A DNA stretch of 64,000 nucleotides from CAWCXF01 sp963799455 (GTDB lineage: Bacteria > Pseudomonadota > Alphaproteobacteria > Rhodobacterales > Rhodobacteraceae), in NCBI GenBank assembly GCA_963799455.1, contig CAWCXF010000008.1, forward strand, positions 1,736,001 through 1,800,000, read 5' to 3'. Below, piece by piece: positions 46,553 to 55,803 of this stretch. The notes under the pieces were generated by a model, which ran no database searches, was not told the origin of the DNA, and worked only from the letters and a program-made list of their open reading frames with translations. Position 1 is the stretch's first letter; every line of letters starts with the position of its first letter. A program made the translations under genes and the position numbers.

Positions 46553-47632
46553 ATGGCGACGCTGAGCGCGCAGGGCCTCGTCAAGCGCTTCGGCGCCGCC
46601 ACGGTGCTGCACGGCATCGACCTCGACATCGCCGACGGGGAGTTCGTCGTCCTCGTGGGCCCCTCGGGCTGCGGCAAGTCCACGCTCCTGCGCCTGATCG
46701 CGGGGCTCGAGGAGGCGAGCGCGGGGCGGCTGGCGATCGGCGGGCGCGACATGCGCGGCGTGCCGCCCCAGCGCCGCGACGTGGCGATGGTGTTCCAGTC
46801 CTACGCGCTCTTCCCGCACATGAGCGTGCGCGAGAACATCGCCTACGGGCCCAAGGTCCGCGGCGAGGCGGTGGGCGGGCGGGTCGAGGAGGCGGCCGCG
46901 ATGCTCGGCCTGACCGCCCATCTCGACCGCCGCCCTGCGGATCTTTCGGGCGGCCAGCGCCAGCGCGTCGCGATGGGCCGCGCGCTGGTGCGCGAGCCCA
47001 AGCTCTTCCTCTTCGACGAGCCGCTGTCGAACCTCGACGCGCAGCTGCGCGTGGCGATGCGCGCCGAGATCCGCGCGCTGCACGGGCGGCTGGGCAACAC
47101 CGTGATCTACGTCACCCACGACCAGGTCGAGGCGATGACGATGGCCGACCGCATCGTCGTCATGGACGCCGGGCGCGTGGCGCAGGTGGGCGCGCCGCTC
47201 GACCTCTACGACCGCCCCGCCTCTCTGTTCGTGGCGGGCTTCATCGGCTCGCCCGCCATGAGCTTCCTCAACGGCCGGCTCGAAGGCGGGCGGCTGGGCG
47301 TCGCCGGGCTCGACCTGCCCGCGGCGCAGGGCGGGGCGCGCGAGGTCGTCGTGGGCGTGCGGCCCGAGGCGTTCCGCATCGCGGAGGGGGAGGGCATCGC
47401 CGTCACCGTCAAGGTGGTCGAGCCGATGGGCCCCGAGACCCACGTGCTGGCCGACCTCGACGATCCTTCCGCCGCGGCGAGCGGACCCGTCGAGACCGCC
47501 TCCGACCTGCGGATGGTCGTGCGCGAGCGGCCGCGGCTCAGGCCCGGCGACCGGCTGCGGATCGCCCTCGACCCCGCCGCCGCGCACCTCTTCGACCCCG
47601 AGACCGGCCTGAGACTGGAGGCGTCCGCCTGA
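46553..47632 (+). CDS. Carbohydrate ABC transporter ATPase (UgpC/MalK type)
   Basis: A 359-residue ATPase with Walker A GPSGCGKST, Q-loop (VFQSYALFPHMSV), signature LSGGQRQRV, Walker B LFLFDEPLSNLD, and the C-terminal MOI/TOBE domain (VVVGVRPEAFRI, then PMGPETHVLADLDD). It powers uptake of a sugar or glycerol-phosphate type substrate. No permease or binding protein gene accompanies it; the operon upstream has been truncated by the IS3 relic, so it is either orphaned or serves another transporter. Confidence 0.9.
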   Translation: MATLSAQGLVKRFGAATVLHGIDLDIADGEFVVLVGPSGCGKSTLLRLIAGLEEASAGRLAIGGRDMRGVPPQRRDVAMVFQSYALFPHMSVRENIAYGPKVRGEAVGGRVEEAAAMLGLTAHLDRRPADLSGGQRQRVAMGRALVREPKLFLFDEPLSNLDAQLRVAMRAEIRALHGRLGNTVIYVTHDQVEAMTMADRIVVMDAGRVAQVGAPLDLYDRPASLFVAGFIGSPAMSFLNGRLEGGRLGVAGLDLPAAQGGAREVVVGVRPEAFRIAEGEGIAVTVKVVEPMGPETHVLADLDDPSAAASGPVETASDLRMVVRERPRLRPGDRLRIALDPAAAHLFDPETGLRLEASA

Positions 47633-47640
47633 CGCGGCCG

Positions 47641-47674
47641 GCGCGCGCCCGAGGCCGCCCCGCGGGGCGCGCGC
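47641..47674. terminator. Possible bidirectional hairpin
   Basis: GCGCGCGCCC (47641-47650) and GGGCGCGCGC (47665-47674) can pair between the ATPase stop and the convergent amidohydrolase stop. There is no T tract. Confidence 0.4.
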
Positions 47675-47675
47675 G

Positions 47676-48795
47676 TCAGCGCACGACCGCCTCGCCGCCC
47701 ATCACCATCCCCTCGACCCGCAGCCGGCGGTCGGTCCACATCGTCTCGCCCGCCGCGTCGGTGAGCGCGAAGGGGCCGCCCCGCTCGACCGAGAGCAGCG
47801 TGAGGTCGCCGGCCGAGCCCGGCGCGAGCGAGCCGAGGTCGCCCCGGCCCAGCGCCCGCGCGGGCCCCGCGGTGGCGAGCGCGATCACCTGCGCCAGGGG
47901 CACGCCGAGCGCCAGGAACTTGGTCATCGTCACCAGGTTGTCGAAGGCCGGGCCGTCCGCGCACAGCGCGTGCACGTCCGACGAGATCGCGTCGGGCAGG
48001 AAGCCGTCCTCGACCATCGCTCGCGCGACGGGGAACGTGAACGACCCCATCCCGTGGCCGACGTCGAAGAGCACGCCGCGCGCGCGGGCCTCGCGCACCG
48101 TCTCGCGCACGGCGCCCTCGGCCGTGATCGCGGCGTTGGGGAAGCCGCGATGGCAGTGGGTCAGCACGTCGCCGGGGCGCAGCAGCACCAGCACCTCGTC
48201 GCGGCCCGGCGGCGGGAAGTCGACATGCGCCATCACCGGCAGGCCCGCCTCCTCGGCGACCTCGACCGCGATGCGCACCGGCACGAGGCCGGAGGCGCCG
48301 CCCGCGTTGCGCCCGGCGCGGACCTTGATGCCGACGACGTGCTCGGGGTGCGCGCGCGCGGCCTCCAGGCAGTCCTCGGCATCGAGCAGCCGAAGGTCGG
48401 CGCACTCGCCGACCGACACGCGGCGCCCGAAGCCGAAGATGCCGGCGAAGGAGACGTTGAGGTAGGCCAGGATCCGCACCGCGCTCGGCTCGATGAGGTG
48501 GCGCACCAGGCCGCGGATGGTGCCGGCTCCCGGCGCTGCCGGCGTCCACCAGCGTGGTGCAGCCCGAGCGCCGCGCGAGGGGGTCCGGATCGACGCCGAG
48601 CGAGGTCGCGTCGGCGTAGACGTGGGTGTGCAGGTCGATCAGGCCGGGCGCCACGATCAGGCCCGCCGCGTCGATCACCCGAGCGTCCGGCGGCGCGCGC
48701 TCGACCACCCGGCCGTCCGCGACGTGAACGTCGCCCTCCGCGTCGAGCCCGCGCGAGGGGTCGATCACCCGGCCGCCACGGATCGTCAGGCTCAT
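47676..48795 (-). pseudogene. Amidohydrolase/deacetylase-family metalloenzyme, one frameshift
   Basis: The N-terminal part from ATG 48793-48795 (LTIRGGRVIDPSRGLDAEGD, then APGLIDLHTHVY with the HxH metal motif, TTLVDAGSAG) must shift one base near 48530 to continue into TIRGLVRHLIEPS, GIKVRAG (carboxylated Lys), THCHRGFPN, DVGHGMGSF and SSDVHALC, then AGDLTLL. All metal ligands of the EF_0837/AHA_3915-like family appear present, so only this indel breaks it. Its ATG overlaps the TGA of the Gfo/Idh-type gene upstream. Confidence 0.8.
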
Positions 48796-49802
48796 GCCGG
48801 ATCGACCGCGCGCCCCTCCTCGATCGAGCGCCCGGCGGCGGGCGCGATGCGAAGGCTGCTCACCGCGGCCTCCATCGACCCGCCGAGATCCGAGATCCCC
48901 GCGGATCGCGCGCAGGACGTGCGCCTGCTCGCGGTCGCGCCGATCCCGGGTGTCCGGCCCGTCCCGCATCGGGGCGATCTCGTCGCGGTGCACGCGGTCG
49001 TGGAGCCGGAGGCCCCCCTCGGCTCGGTGGATGCGCCGCGCCGAGGTCTCGGTGTGCCGGCCGATGTCGGCGGAGTTCGACAGCGCCCCCTCGCGCGGCA
49101 CGCCGTCGGATCGGCCCGCGACGATGGAGACGGATCCCTTGGGCCCCACCACCCCCTCCACGACGTGGGCGGCCTCGCTCGTCATCGGGCCCCGCCCGCC
49201 TCGTGCCGCCCGCCTCGTGCCGGCCGGACGCGCCTGCGTCGAAGGCGGCGTGCAGGTGGCCGTCGTTCTGCCTGGCGGCGTCGTCCCGGCGGCTCGGCGC
49301 CGATGCCGTGGACGCGCACGGGGGGCGGGCGCCCACGAGCCGGCCCGTCACGTCGAGATGGTGCGCGCCCCGATCGACGATCGGCGTCGGCGAGCCGCTC
49401 AGGTCGCGTCGCCACGGATGGGCGGCGCCCGAGGGCTGCTGGTCGAGGTCGAGGCGCATGACGAGCGGCCTGCCCATGGCGCGGCCGACCTCGACCGACC
49501 TCTCCCGGGAGCGAGGCCCGCGCAGGATGCGGCCGAGCACCAGCGTGCCGCCGCGGGCGCGGGCCGCCTCGACCATCCGTCCGGCGTCCTCGATGCCGGT
49601 GGCGATCGGCGTCTCCGTCTCCATGAGGTCCTGGGCGCCCGCCCCCCATCGCCCGGATCGCGTCGTCGCCGCGCGGGTCGGGCCAGGCGTCGATCGACAC
49701 CGCCTCGGGCCGCGCGGACCCCATCGCCTCCTCGAAGCCCTCGAAGAGCGGATGACCCCCGAGCGCCGCGGGGATCTCCTTCGAGCTGATCGAGCGGCTC
49801 AT
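48792..49802 (-). pseudogene. Gfo/Idh/MocA-type oxidoreductase, heavily frameshifted
   Basis: In order on the minus strand, in changing frames: PLFEGFEEAM and RPEAVSIDAWPD, then ETPIATGIEDAGRMVEAARA (family: EKPIA), RPLVMRLDLDQQPSGAAHPW, SPTPIVDRGAHHLDVTGRLV (family: D-x-G-x-H-x-x-D), VRVHGIGAEPPG, then AAHVVEGVVGPKGSVSIVAG and a C-terminus AAVSSLRIAPAAGRSIEEGR. The N-terminal GxGxxG strand was not found, and the EKP Lys reads ETP. The stop TGA overlaps the amidohydrolase ATG. Confidence 0.72.
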
Positions 49803-49899
49803 GGGCCCCGCGATCTCGAAGCCCTCCGAGCGGTGGCAGGCGGAGGCGTGCGACGCGCCCCTGTCGCCCGGGCCCACCTTGCACACCCCAGCCACCCGG

Positions 49900-50345
49900 C
49901 ATCCTCCCGTCCCCCTCCCTGGCCCTGCACGGCCGCGTCGAACGTCGTCGCGCGCGGCCCCTCCACCTCGACCGCCTCCCCGTCCTCGCCCAGCGCGCAG
50001 CCGTCGGCGTCCGCCCGGACCCGTCCGTGGTCGAAGCCGTTGGCGGGGGCGACGACCTCGTCGGCGAGCGATCGCGTCGCGTCGATCCTCTCGGGGCCGA
50101 TGGCGAGCACCGCGATCGCGTCGAAGACGGACCGCCAGCTCGCCTGCTCGTGCCAGCCCCAGCCCTCTCGCGCCTCCGTGTCGCCGGCGGACACGGCGAT
50201 CTGCCGGAGGATCGACGGGGTGGCGACCCCCCCTTCCTCCTCGGGCCCGAGGTTCGAGGTGAGCGTCGGGGACTGGGCGGCCACGGTCTCCACGGCGGCG
50301 GTCTCCACGGCGGCGCGCGGGCCGGCCTCGGCGAACTCCGGCCCA
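49900..50345 (-). pseudogene. Relic of a NitT/TauT-type ABC substrate-binding protein
   Basis: One frame still reads TLTSNLGPEEEGGVATPSIL, GWGWHEQASWRSVFDAIAVL and ANGFDHGRVRADADGCALGE. This is reminiscent of the C-terminal lobe of SsuA/nitrate-type binding proteins. The N-terminal two thirds are missing. The identification leans on the adjacent ATPase relic. Confidence 0.35.
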
Positions 50346-50826
50346 TCCCCCCGCGGATGAAGGCGTCGAGCGCGCCGAAGGGCTCGCCCATCGGCGGCAC
50401 CTCGATCCGCGGCGCGCGCGAAGCCCGCGAGGCCGACGCGCCCGACAAGTTGCGCGATCCAGGGCCCGTCGGGGGGCTCGCGCCCGATGTCGAAGGGGAT
50501 GTCGGTGTCGAGCCGGCACCGGGGCAGGCGGCCCGCCTCCCGGAACACCGGCCCGATCTGCGCGCGGGCCGGGGAAGGGCGTGCCGTCGAGCGGCCCCTC
50601 GCCCTCGCTCGGAGGGGCTCGCTCAGGGGGGGCAGCCCCGACATCGACCGAAGGAGCGTGGTCTCGCCGCAGCCCGAGGATCCGGCGATCGAGACGATCT
50701 CGCCCTCCCGGACGCCGAGGGAGCAGCCGTCGAGCGCGAGGAGCGGCCCCTCGCCGGTCGCATGGGCCCTGCGCGCGCGCGCCCTGCATGTCGAGCCTCA
50801 CGGGATCCCGCCGCCTCCTCGCGCAT
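50346..50826 (-). pseudogene. NitT/TauT-type ABC ATPase relic, Walker Lys replaced by Glu
   Basis: The frame through 50640-50760 reads LLALDGCSLGVREGEIVSIA then GSSGCGETTLLRSMSGLPP, a Walker A whose Lys is Glu (GAG at 50663-50665). AQIGPVFREAGRLPRCRLDT (family: AQIGLVFQE-x-RLMPWLTV) and VGRVGLAGFARA follow, then EPFGALDAFIRGGM (Walker B and D-loop) in another frame. The signature region is lost. It belongs with the binding-protein relic downstream. Confidence 0.68.
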
Positions 50827-50844
50827 GAGCCCCCTTGCCGCGGC

Positions 50845-51349
50845 GGCCCGAGCGTCCGGCCCGAGCGTCCGGCCCGAGCGTCCGGCCCGAGCGTCCGGCC
50901 CGAGCGTCCGGCCCGAGCGTCCGGCCCGAGCGTCCGGCCCGAGCGTCCGGCCCGAGCGTCCGGCCCGAGCGTCCGGCCCGAGCGTCCGGCCCGAGCGTCC
51001 GGCCCGAGCGTCCGGCCCGAGCGTCCGGCCCGAGCGTCCGGCCCGAGCGTCCGGCCCGAGCGTCCGGCCCGAGCGTCCGGCCCGAGCGTCCGGCCCGAGC
51101 GTCCGGCCCGAGCGTCCGGCCCGAGCGTCCGGCCCGAGCGTCCGGCCCGAGCGTCCGGCCCGAGCGTCCGGCCCGAGCGTCCGGCCCGAGCGTCCGGCCC
51201 GAGCGTCCGGCCCGAGCGTCCGGCCCGAGCGTCCGGCCCGAGCGTCCGGCCCGAGCGTCCGGCCCGAGCGTCCGGCCCGAGCGTCCGGCCCGAGCGTCCG
51301 GCCCGAGCGTCCGGCCCGAGCGTCCGGCCCGAGCGTCCGGCCCGAGCGT
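50845..51349. repeat. Perfect 13-bp tandem array, 38 full copies plus 11 bases
   Basis: The unit GGCCCGAGCGTCC repeats without any visible variation from 50845 to 51349 (505 bases). Because 13 is not a multiple of three, all six frames read a 13-residue repeat and give artificial long open frames. It lies upstream of the dead NitT/TauT-type ATPase and 465 bases from the 3' end of mntH. No spacers are present, so it is not a CRISPR array. Confidence 0.97.
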
Positions 51350-51813
51350 TGTGACTCTCCTACGAGGCTGTCAAGCGGAACGCTCGCGGATCCCGTGGGG
51401 CGCAGGGCTCGGTTCCCGCAAGGGAAGGGGGCCGCCTGACGGGGGATGGTGCGATCCGCCATGGCGGTCCGCGACACGGGCGGTGGGCTGCGAGGGCGGG
51501 CGCGCGCCGACCAGGTGCGATCCTTCGGTGTCGCGCTCGCCTCGCGCGATCGGGGCGCGTCGTCGCCGCGCCCTTCGGCCGAAAGGGCTCCCGGCGCGAC
51601 CTCGACTGCCAAAGGTCGAGTCCGCCGCGCGTCGATCGGATCGCCGAGGGCCACGTCGTCCGGCCCCGGCCGGCGTCCTGGCGGCACCGCTCGGGCCGCT
51701 CCCGCATGGTCCCGCCGTTCCCCTCGGGCCGGACATGTCCACCCGCCTTTCGGCTCGTGCGAGGGAGCGGCCCTCCGAGCGCGTCGCGTCCGCCGCCCGT
51801 GCCGGGCGGGGGC
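51350..51813. other. Intergenic, nothing recognised
   Basis: About 460 bases between the tandem array and the mntH stop. Several G/C-driven open frames exist on both strands, but none shows a family motif. Confidence 0.5.
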
Positions 51814-53166
51814 TCAGCCGAAGGCGGTGTCGTAGAGCAGCTTGACGTTCAGCACGAGGATCAGGCCCGTCACGCTCCACGACAGCACGACGGCCCAGCG
51901 GGGGATGACGAAGGCGCCCATCGTGCGCCGGTCGGAGACGAACCGCACCAGCGGGATCACCGCGAAGGGCAGCTGCATCGACAGGATCACCTGGCTCAGC
52001 ACCAGCAGCTCGGTCGTGCCGCGCTCGCCGTAGAGCGCGGTCACCGCGATCACCGGGATGATGGCGAGCCCGCGGGTGAGCAGGCGCCGCGCCCAGTGGG
52101 GCAGGCGCAGCCTCAGGAAGCCCTCCATGACGATCTGCCCGGCGAGCGTCGCCGTCACCGTCGAGTTCAGCCCCGAGGCGAGCAGCGCCACGGCGAACAG
52201 CGTCGAGGCGATGCCGAGGCCCAGGAGCGGCGAGAGTAGCCGGTAGGCCTGGTCGATCTCGGCCACGTCGGCGTAGCCGCTGTCGTGGAAGGCGGATGCC
52301 GCGACGATGAGGATCGCGGCGTTGACGAAGAGCGCCAGCGTCAGAGCGATCGTGCTGTCCGCGGTGGCCCACTTGATCGCGTCCCGGCGGCCGGCGTCGG
52401 TGCGCTCGTAGGCCCGGGTCTGGACGATCGAGGAGTGCAGGTAGAGGTTGTGGGGCATCACGGTCGCGCCGATGATGCCGATGGCGATGAAGAGCATCTC
52501 CGGCCGGGCGACGATCTCGGGCGAGGGCACGAACCCGCCCAGGATCTCGGCCACCGGCGGGGCGGCGGCCACGATCTGGATCGCGAAGCTGAGCGCGATG
52601 ACGACGAGGAGCGCCACGATGAACGCCTCCAGCACCCGGAAGCCTCGGTTCATCAGCAGCAGCACCAGGAACGCGTCGAGCGCGGTCAGGGCCGCGCCGG
52701 CGATCAGCGGGATGCCGAAGAGGAGCTGGAGCGCGATCGCCGTGCCGATGACCTCCGCCAGGTCGGTGGCGACGATCGCCAGCTCGCAGGCGAGCCAGAG
52801 CATCAGGTTCACCGGCCGGGAGTAGTGCGCGCGGCAGGCCTGGGCGAGGTCGAGCCCGGTGGCGATGCCCAGGCGCGCGGCCAGCGCTTGGAGGAGGATC
52901 GCCATCAGGTTCGACAGCATGATGACCGACAGCAGCGTGTAGCCGAACCGCGCCCCGCCCGCGAGGTCGGTGGCCCAGTTGCCGGGGTCCATGTAGCCGA
53001 CCGACACCATGTAGCCCGGCCCCATGAAGGCCAGCAGGCGCCGCAGCCACGGCCCGCCCTGCGGCACGCGAACCGAGGCATGGACCTCGGGCAGGCTGGG
53101 CAGGACGCCCCGCTCGGTCCCGGAGCGCCTCCGGGCGGGGCGGGGGGGTGCGGGGGCGTCGGTCAT
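51814..53166 (-). CDS. mntH: Nramp-type Mn2+/divalent metal transporter
   Basis: A 450-residue proton-coupled transporter of the inner membrane with about eleven hydrophobic helices. The metal-site motif SVGYMDPGNWATDLAGGARF (DPGN) is in helix 1 and GATVMPHNLYLHSS (MPHN) in helix 6, both intact. An extra 40-residue basic N-terminus precedes helix 1. It is divergent from the mntR gene with a 255-base gap, the usual pairing in which MntR represses mntH when Mn is sufficient. Confidence 0.93.
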   Translation of the reverse strand: MTDAPAPPRPARRRSGTERGVLPSLPEVHASVRVPQGGPWLRRLLAFMGPGYMVSVGYMDPGNWATDLAGGARFGYTLLSVIMLSNLMAILLQALAARLGIATGLDLAQACRAHYSRPVNLMLWLACELAIVATDLAEVIGTAIALQLLFGIPLIAGAALTALDAFLVLLLMNRGFRVLEAFIVALLVVIALSFAIQIVAAAPPVAEILGGFVPSPEIVARPEMLFIAIGIIGATVMPHNLYLHSSIVQTRAYERTDAGRRDAIKWATADSTIALTLALFVNAAILIVAASAFHDSGYADVAEIDQAYRLLSPLLGLGIASTLFAVALLASGLNSTVTATLAGQIVMEGFLRLRLPHWARRLLTRGLAIIPVIAVTALYGERGTTELLVLSQVILSMQLPFAVIPLVRFVSDRRTMGAFVIPRWAVVLSWSVTGLILVLNVKLLYDTAFG

Positions 53167-53421
53167 CGGGCGGCGTTCTCGAGGCGCGAGGGGGGCGGCA
53201 TGCCGCGGACTTACACCGAGCTTCAGAGTATGCAATGGGCTATATCGCGCGCGGCGCCGCGCGCGCCCCGTGGCGCATGGCCGCGGCGTCCCGGGGCCGT
53301 GGCGCCGAAGGGCGTGCGGCCGTCGGCGGGCTCGCTGTCGAGGGGCGGGCTCGCGTGCTATGGACGGCCCGGGAGCCGACGGCCCGCGCGCTTGCGAGGC
53401 CATGGATCGAGGAGGTGGACA
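53167..53421. promoter_or_regulatory. mntH-mntR divergent control region
   Basis: A 255-base gap between divergent genes. The least G/C-rich part, 53209-53250 (contains ACTTACACC and GTATGCAATGGGCTATAT), is the likely place for the promoters and an MntR operator. No established MntR box could be matched with certainty. Confidence 0.4.
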
Positions 53422-53877
53422 TTGCCGGGCGCACGCCGCTTCACCCCGAGGGGCAAGCCCCTGCCGGACGCGGGCAGCCATTCGGAGGGCTTCCGCCAGA
53501 CGCGGGAATCCGTCCGCAGCGCGCTGACGGAGGACTATGTCGAGCTCATCGCCGACCTGATCGAGGACGGCCAGGAGGCGCGCCAGGTGGACATCGCGGC
53601 GAGGCTCGGCGTGTCGCAGCCGACCGTGGCCAAGACGCTCGCGCGGCTCGACGCCGAGGGCCTGGTCTCGCGCCGGCCCTATCGCGGGGTGTTCCTGACC
53701 GAGGCGGGCCAACGGGTCGCGCAGGAGAGCCGGGCGCGCCACCAGACCGTGGAGGCCTTCCTGCGCTCGCTCGGCGTCAGCGCCGAGACGGCGCGGGTGG
53801 ACGCGGAGGGGATCGAGCACCACGTCAGCGCCGAGACGCTCGACGCCTTCCGCAGGGCGATGAGGAGACCGTCCTAG
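53422..53877 (+). CDS. mntR: MntR/DtxR-family manganese regulator
   Basis: A 151-residue protein with RSALTEDYVELIADLIEDGQ and the winged helix ARQVDIAARLGVSQPTVAKT, LARLDAEGLVSRRPYRGVFL, then the dimerisation/metal domain with RARHQTVEAFLRSLGVS and EGIEHHVSAET. TTG 53422 is the best start: AGGAGGT lies at 53410-53416, six bases upstream, and no ATG fits. The TAG stop is the first part of a repeat element (53874-53981), so the C-terminus may have been altered by insertion. Confidence 0.88.
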   Translation: MPGARRFTPRGKPLPDAGSHSEGFRQTRESVRSALTEDYVELIADLIEDGQEARQVDIAARLGVSQPTVAKTLARLDAEGLVSRRPYRGVFLTEAGQRVAQESRARHQTVEAFLRSLGVSAETARVDAEGIEHHVSAETLDAFRRAMRRPS

Positions 53878-53981
53878 AGCGCCTTCGGACCCGACCGGAT
53901 CGGCTCGGGCGCTCCGGGCTCCTTCGCGGCCGCATCGTCCGGGCGCCAGACCGGCTCGGCCGGGCTGGAAAGACGCTCTAG
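53874..53981. repeat. RIME-like 108-bp element with CTAGAGCG inverted ends
   Basis: The left end CTAGAGCGCCTT and right end AAGACGCTCTAG (one mismatch) bound a 108-base G/C-rich body. A diverged copy lies at about 33500-33630, sharing GTCCGGGCGCC-x-GACCGGCT. Such short intergenic mosaic elements are known from rhizobia. It supplies the mntR stop codon. Confidence 0.65.
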
Positions 53982-54252
53982 CCGGTCGATGGGCGGCGCG
54001 CGCCCGGTCCCGCGCCGGTGGCACGGATGCCTCCCCGGCGTCGGGCTCCCCGGCGCGCGAGGGGCGTGCGCCGGAAAGGCCTGTGGGGCCCGCCGATCGG
54101 GGGGCGACGCGTCCATGCGCCTCGTGCCGGCCCGTGAGGCGCGCCCAGGATGGGTCGGGACCGCGCGATGGAGGCCGATCCCCGGGGACCGTGGACCCCG
54201 ACGCCGGGACGGGCCCGGCCGCCGGCACGTCCCGCACGAGCTCCGCGGGCGA
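53982..54252. other. Non-coding, nothing recognised
   Basis: A 270-base stretch before the sugar ABC relic with no coding motif seen in any frame. Confidence 0.45.
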
Positions 54253-54720
54253 CGACGCGCCCTGTCGAGCCTGCAAGACGTCGCCGAGCGCTTCGGCGCC
54301 ATCGACGCGCTGCGCGGCGTCGCCTTCTCGGTCGACGCGGGCGGGGACGTGGCGCTCCTGGGCGACGGCGGCGCGGGCGAGTCCACGCTCGTCGAGATCG
54401 TCTCTGGCGGGCTGGAGCCCACGGCGGGCCGCGTGCTGCTCGACGAGCCTTCCGCGGCGCTTGGCGCTCGGCGTCGAGCCGAAGCGCCGCAGGGTCGAGA
54501 CGATCGACCGCGTGCGCTCGCGCCCGATCTGGGTCGTGCTCATCAACCCCCGTCGCGGCGCGGGCCTTCGCCGTCGCCGACCGCATCGTCGTCATGCGCC
54601 ACGGCCGGGTCGCGGGCGGCGTCGAGACCATGCGCGCGAGCCCCGAGGCGGTCGTGCGCACGGTCGCCGGCGCGATCGAGCGCATGGGCGCCACGGCATC
54701 GGCAGAGGGGATGGACGCAT
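54253..54720 (+). pseudogene. Sugar ABC transporter ATPase relic, internal deletion and Walker Lys lost
   Basis: DVAERFGAIDALRGVAFSVD and ALLGDGGAGESTLVEIVSGG give a Walker A with Glu (GAG 54379-54381) instead of Lys. The sequence then jumps directly to GRVLLDEPSAALGA (Walker B), so about 100 residues including the signature are missing. In other frames follow VETIDRVR, VVLINP and VADRIVVMRHGRVAGGVETM, the tail of RbsA/FrcA-type ATPases. Confidence 0.72.
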
Positions 54721-54725
54721 GAGAC

Positions 54726-55800
54726 GAGCGCGACGGACCGAGACGGGGCGCCGGCGGTGGCGGCGTCCTTCGCCGCGACGGCCCGGCGCAGGGGAAGGGG
54801 AGCATCCGCCACCTGATGCCGAGGCTTCTCGACGAGTTCCAGGCCGGCCCGATCGACGGGCCGACGACCTCCATGGACGACGTCGGCCACGAGCTGGCGG
54901 CGCTCGACGGACAGAACCGTGCCGACCTTCGGCTCGACCAGCTCGACGACGTGCTGGCGCTCGACCCCGCGGCGCCCGTCATCGCCTCGGTGGACTTCGA
55001 CGCCATCGGGCCGCGCATCGAGAAGGCGCGCGCCGCGGGCGTGCCGGTGATGATCTTCGGGCGCCAGGTCATCTCCGTGGAGTCCGACCTCACCTCGGTC
55101 GCCGGCACCATCGAGATCGGCCAGCTCGCCACCCGTGAGGTCTCGCGGCTCCTGGAGGAGGAGAACGGCGCCGTGGAGGGCCTCGTGCTCCCGGTGCCGC
55201 GCGATCCGGGCGGCCCCGACACGCCCGGCATCCAGCGCGGCTTCGAGGAGGCGATGGCCGAGCGCCCCGAGGTCGAGGTCCTCACCCGGGCGGCTATGCA
55301 TCGGCAGGACTCGAACGCGGGCTCGATCGTGCGGGACCGGCGGCTCACGAATCCCGACCTCGACGTCGTCTTCGTCCACGCCGCGCATCGCGCGGCCGCG
55401 GCCGTGCTGGAGGTGCGGGCAAGGAGCCCGGCGAACTGGTCCTGGTGTCATCGAACGGCGCGCCGGTCGGGCTCGGCCCGATCCGCGAGGGCTGGGAGCG
55501 GGTCGAGGTCGAGCAGCCGATGCACGCTCAGGCCGCGTCGCTCGCCATGTTCGCCGACCAGGTCGTGGCGGGCGAGGCGCAGGAGCCCGGCCGCTACGAC
55601 GTGATCGGCGCGCCCTCGGATTCCGACGATCGAGGCCTGGGGCCCCACCGTCGAGATCCCGGGCGCGGTCGTCACCTCGCGGACCGTCGAGGAGTCGCGG
55701 TTTTGGGGCGGCCTCCAGGCGCCCGAGGATCCGATCGTCCCCGCCGAACGACCGCGCGCCGCCGCGGGCCGGCCGCGCGGGCAAGCGTCCTGGCGAGCGC
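54726..55800 (+). pseudogene. Periplasmic sugar-binding protein relic (ribose/rhamnose type)
   Basis: The longest readable part (54816-55420) has QNRADLRLDQLDDVLALDPA, AAPVIASVDFDAIGPRIEKA, RAAGVPVMIFGRQV, REVSRLLEEENGAVEGLVLP and DTPGIQRGFEEAMAERPEVE. This matches the two-lobe sugar-binding fold. Frameshifts then pass through VSSNGAPVGLGPI, DQVVAGEAQEPG and EIPGAVVTSRTVEESRFWGG. No signal peptide remains. It follows the sugar ATPase relic. Confidence 0.7.
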
Positions 55801-55803
55801 GCC

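Noticed and set aside
50845..51349. CRISPR array
   Set aside because: The units follow one another with no spacers, and the unit is only 13 bases.
50835..51845. Long repeat proteins with 13-residue units on either strand
   Set aside because: They result from a 13-bp DNA repeat read in any frame; none has a ribosome binding site or non-repeat domain.
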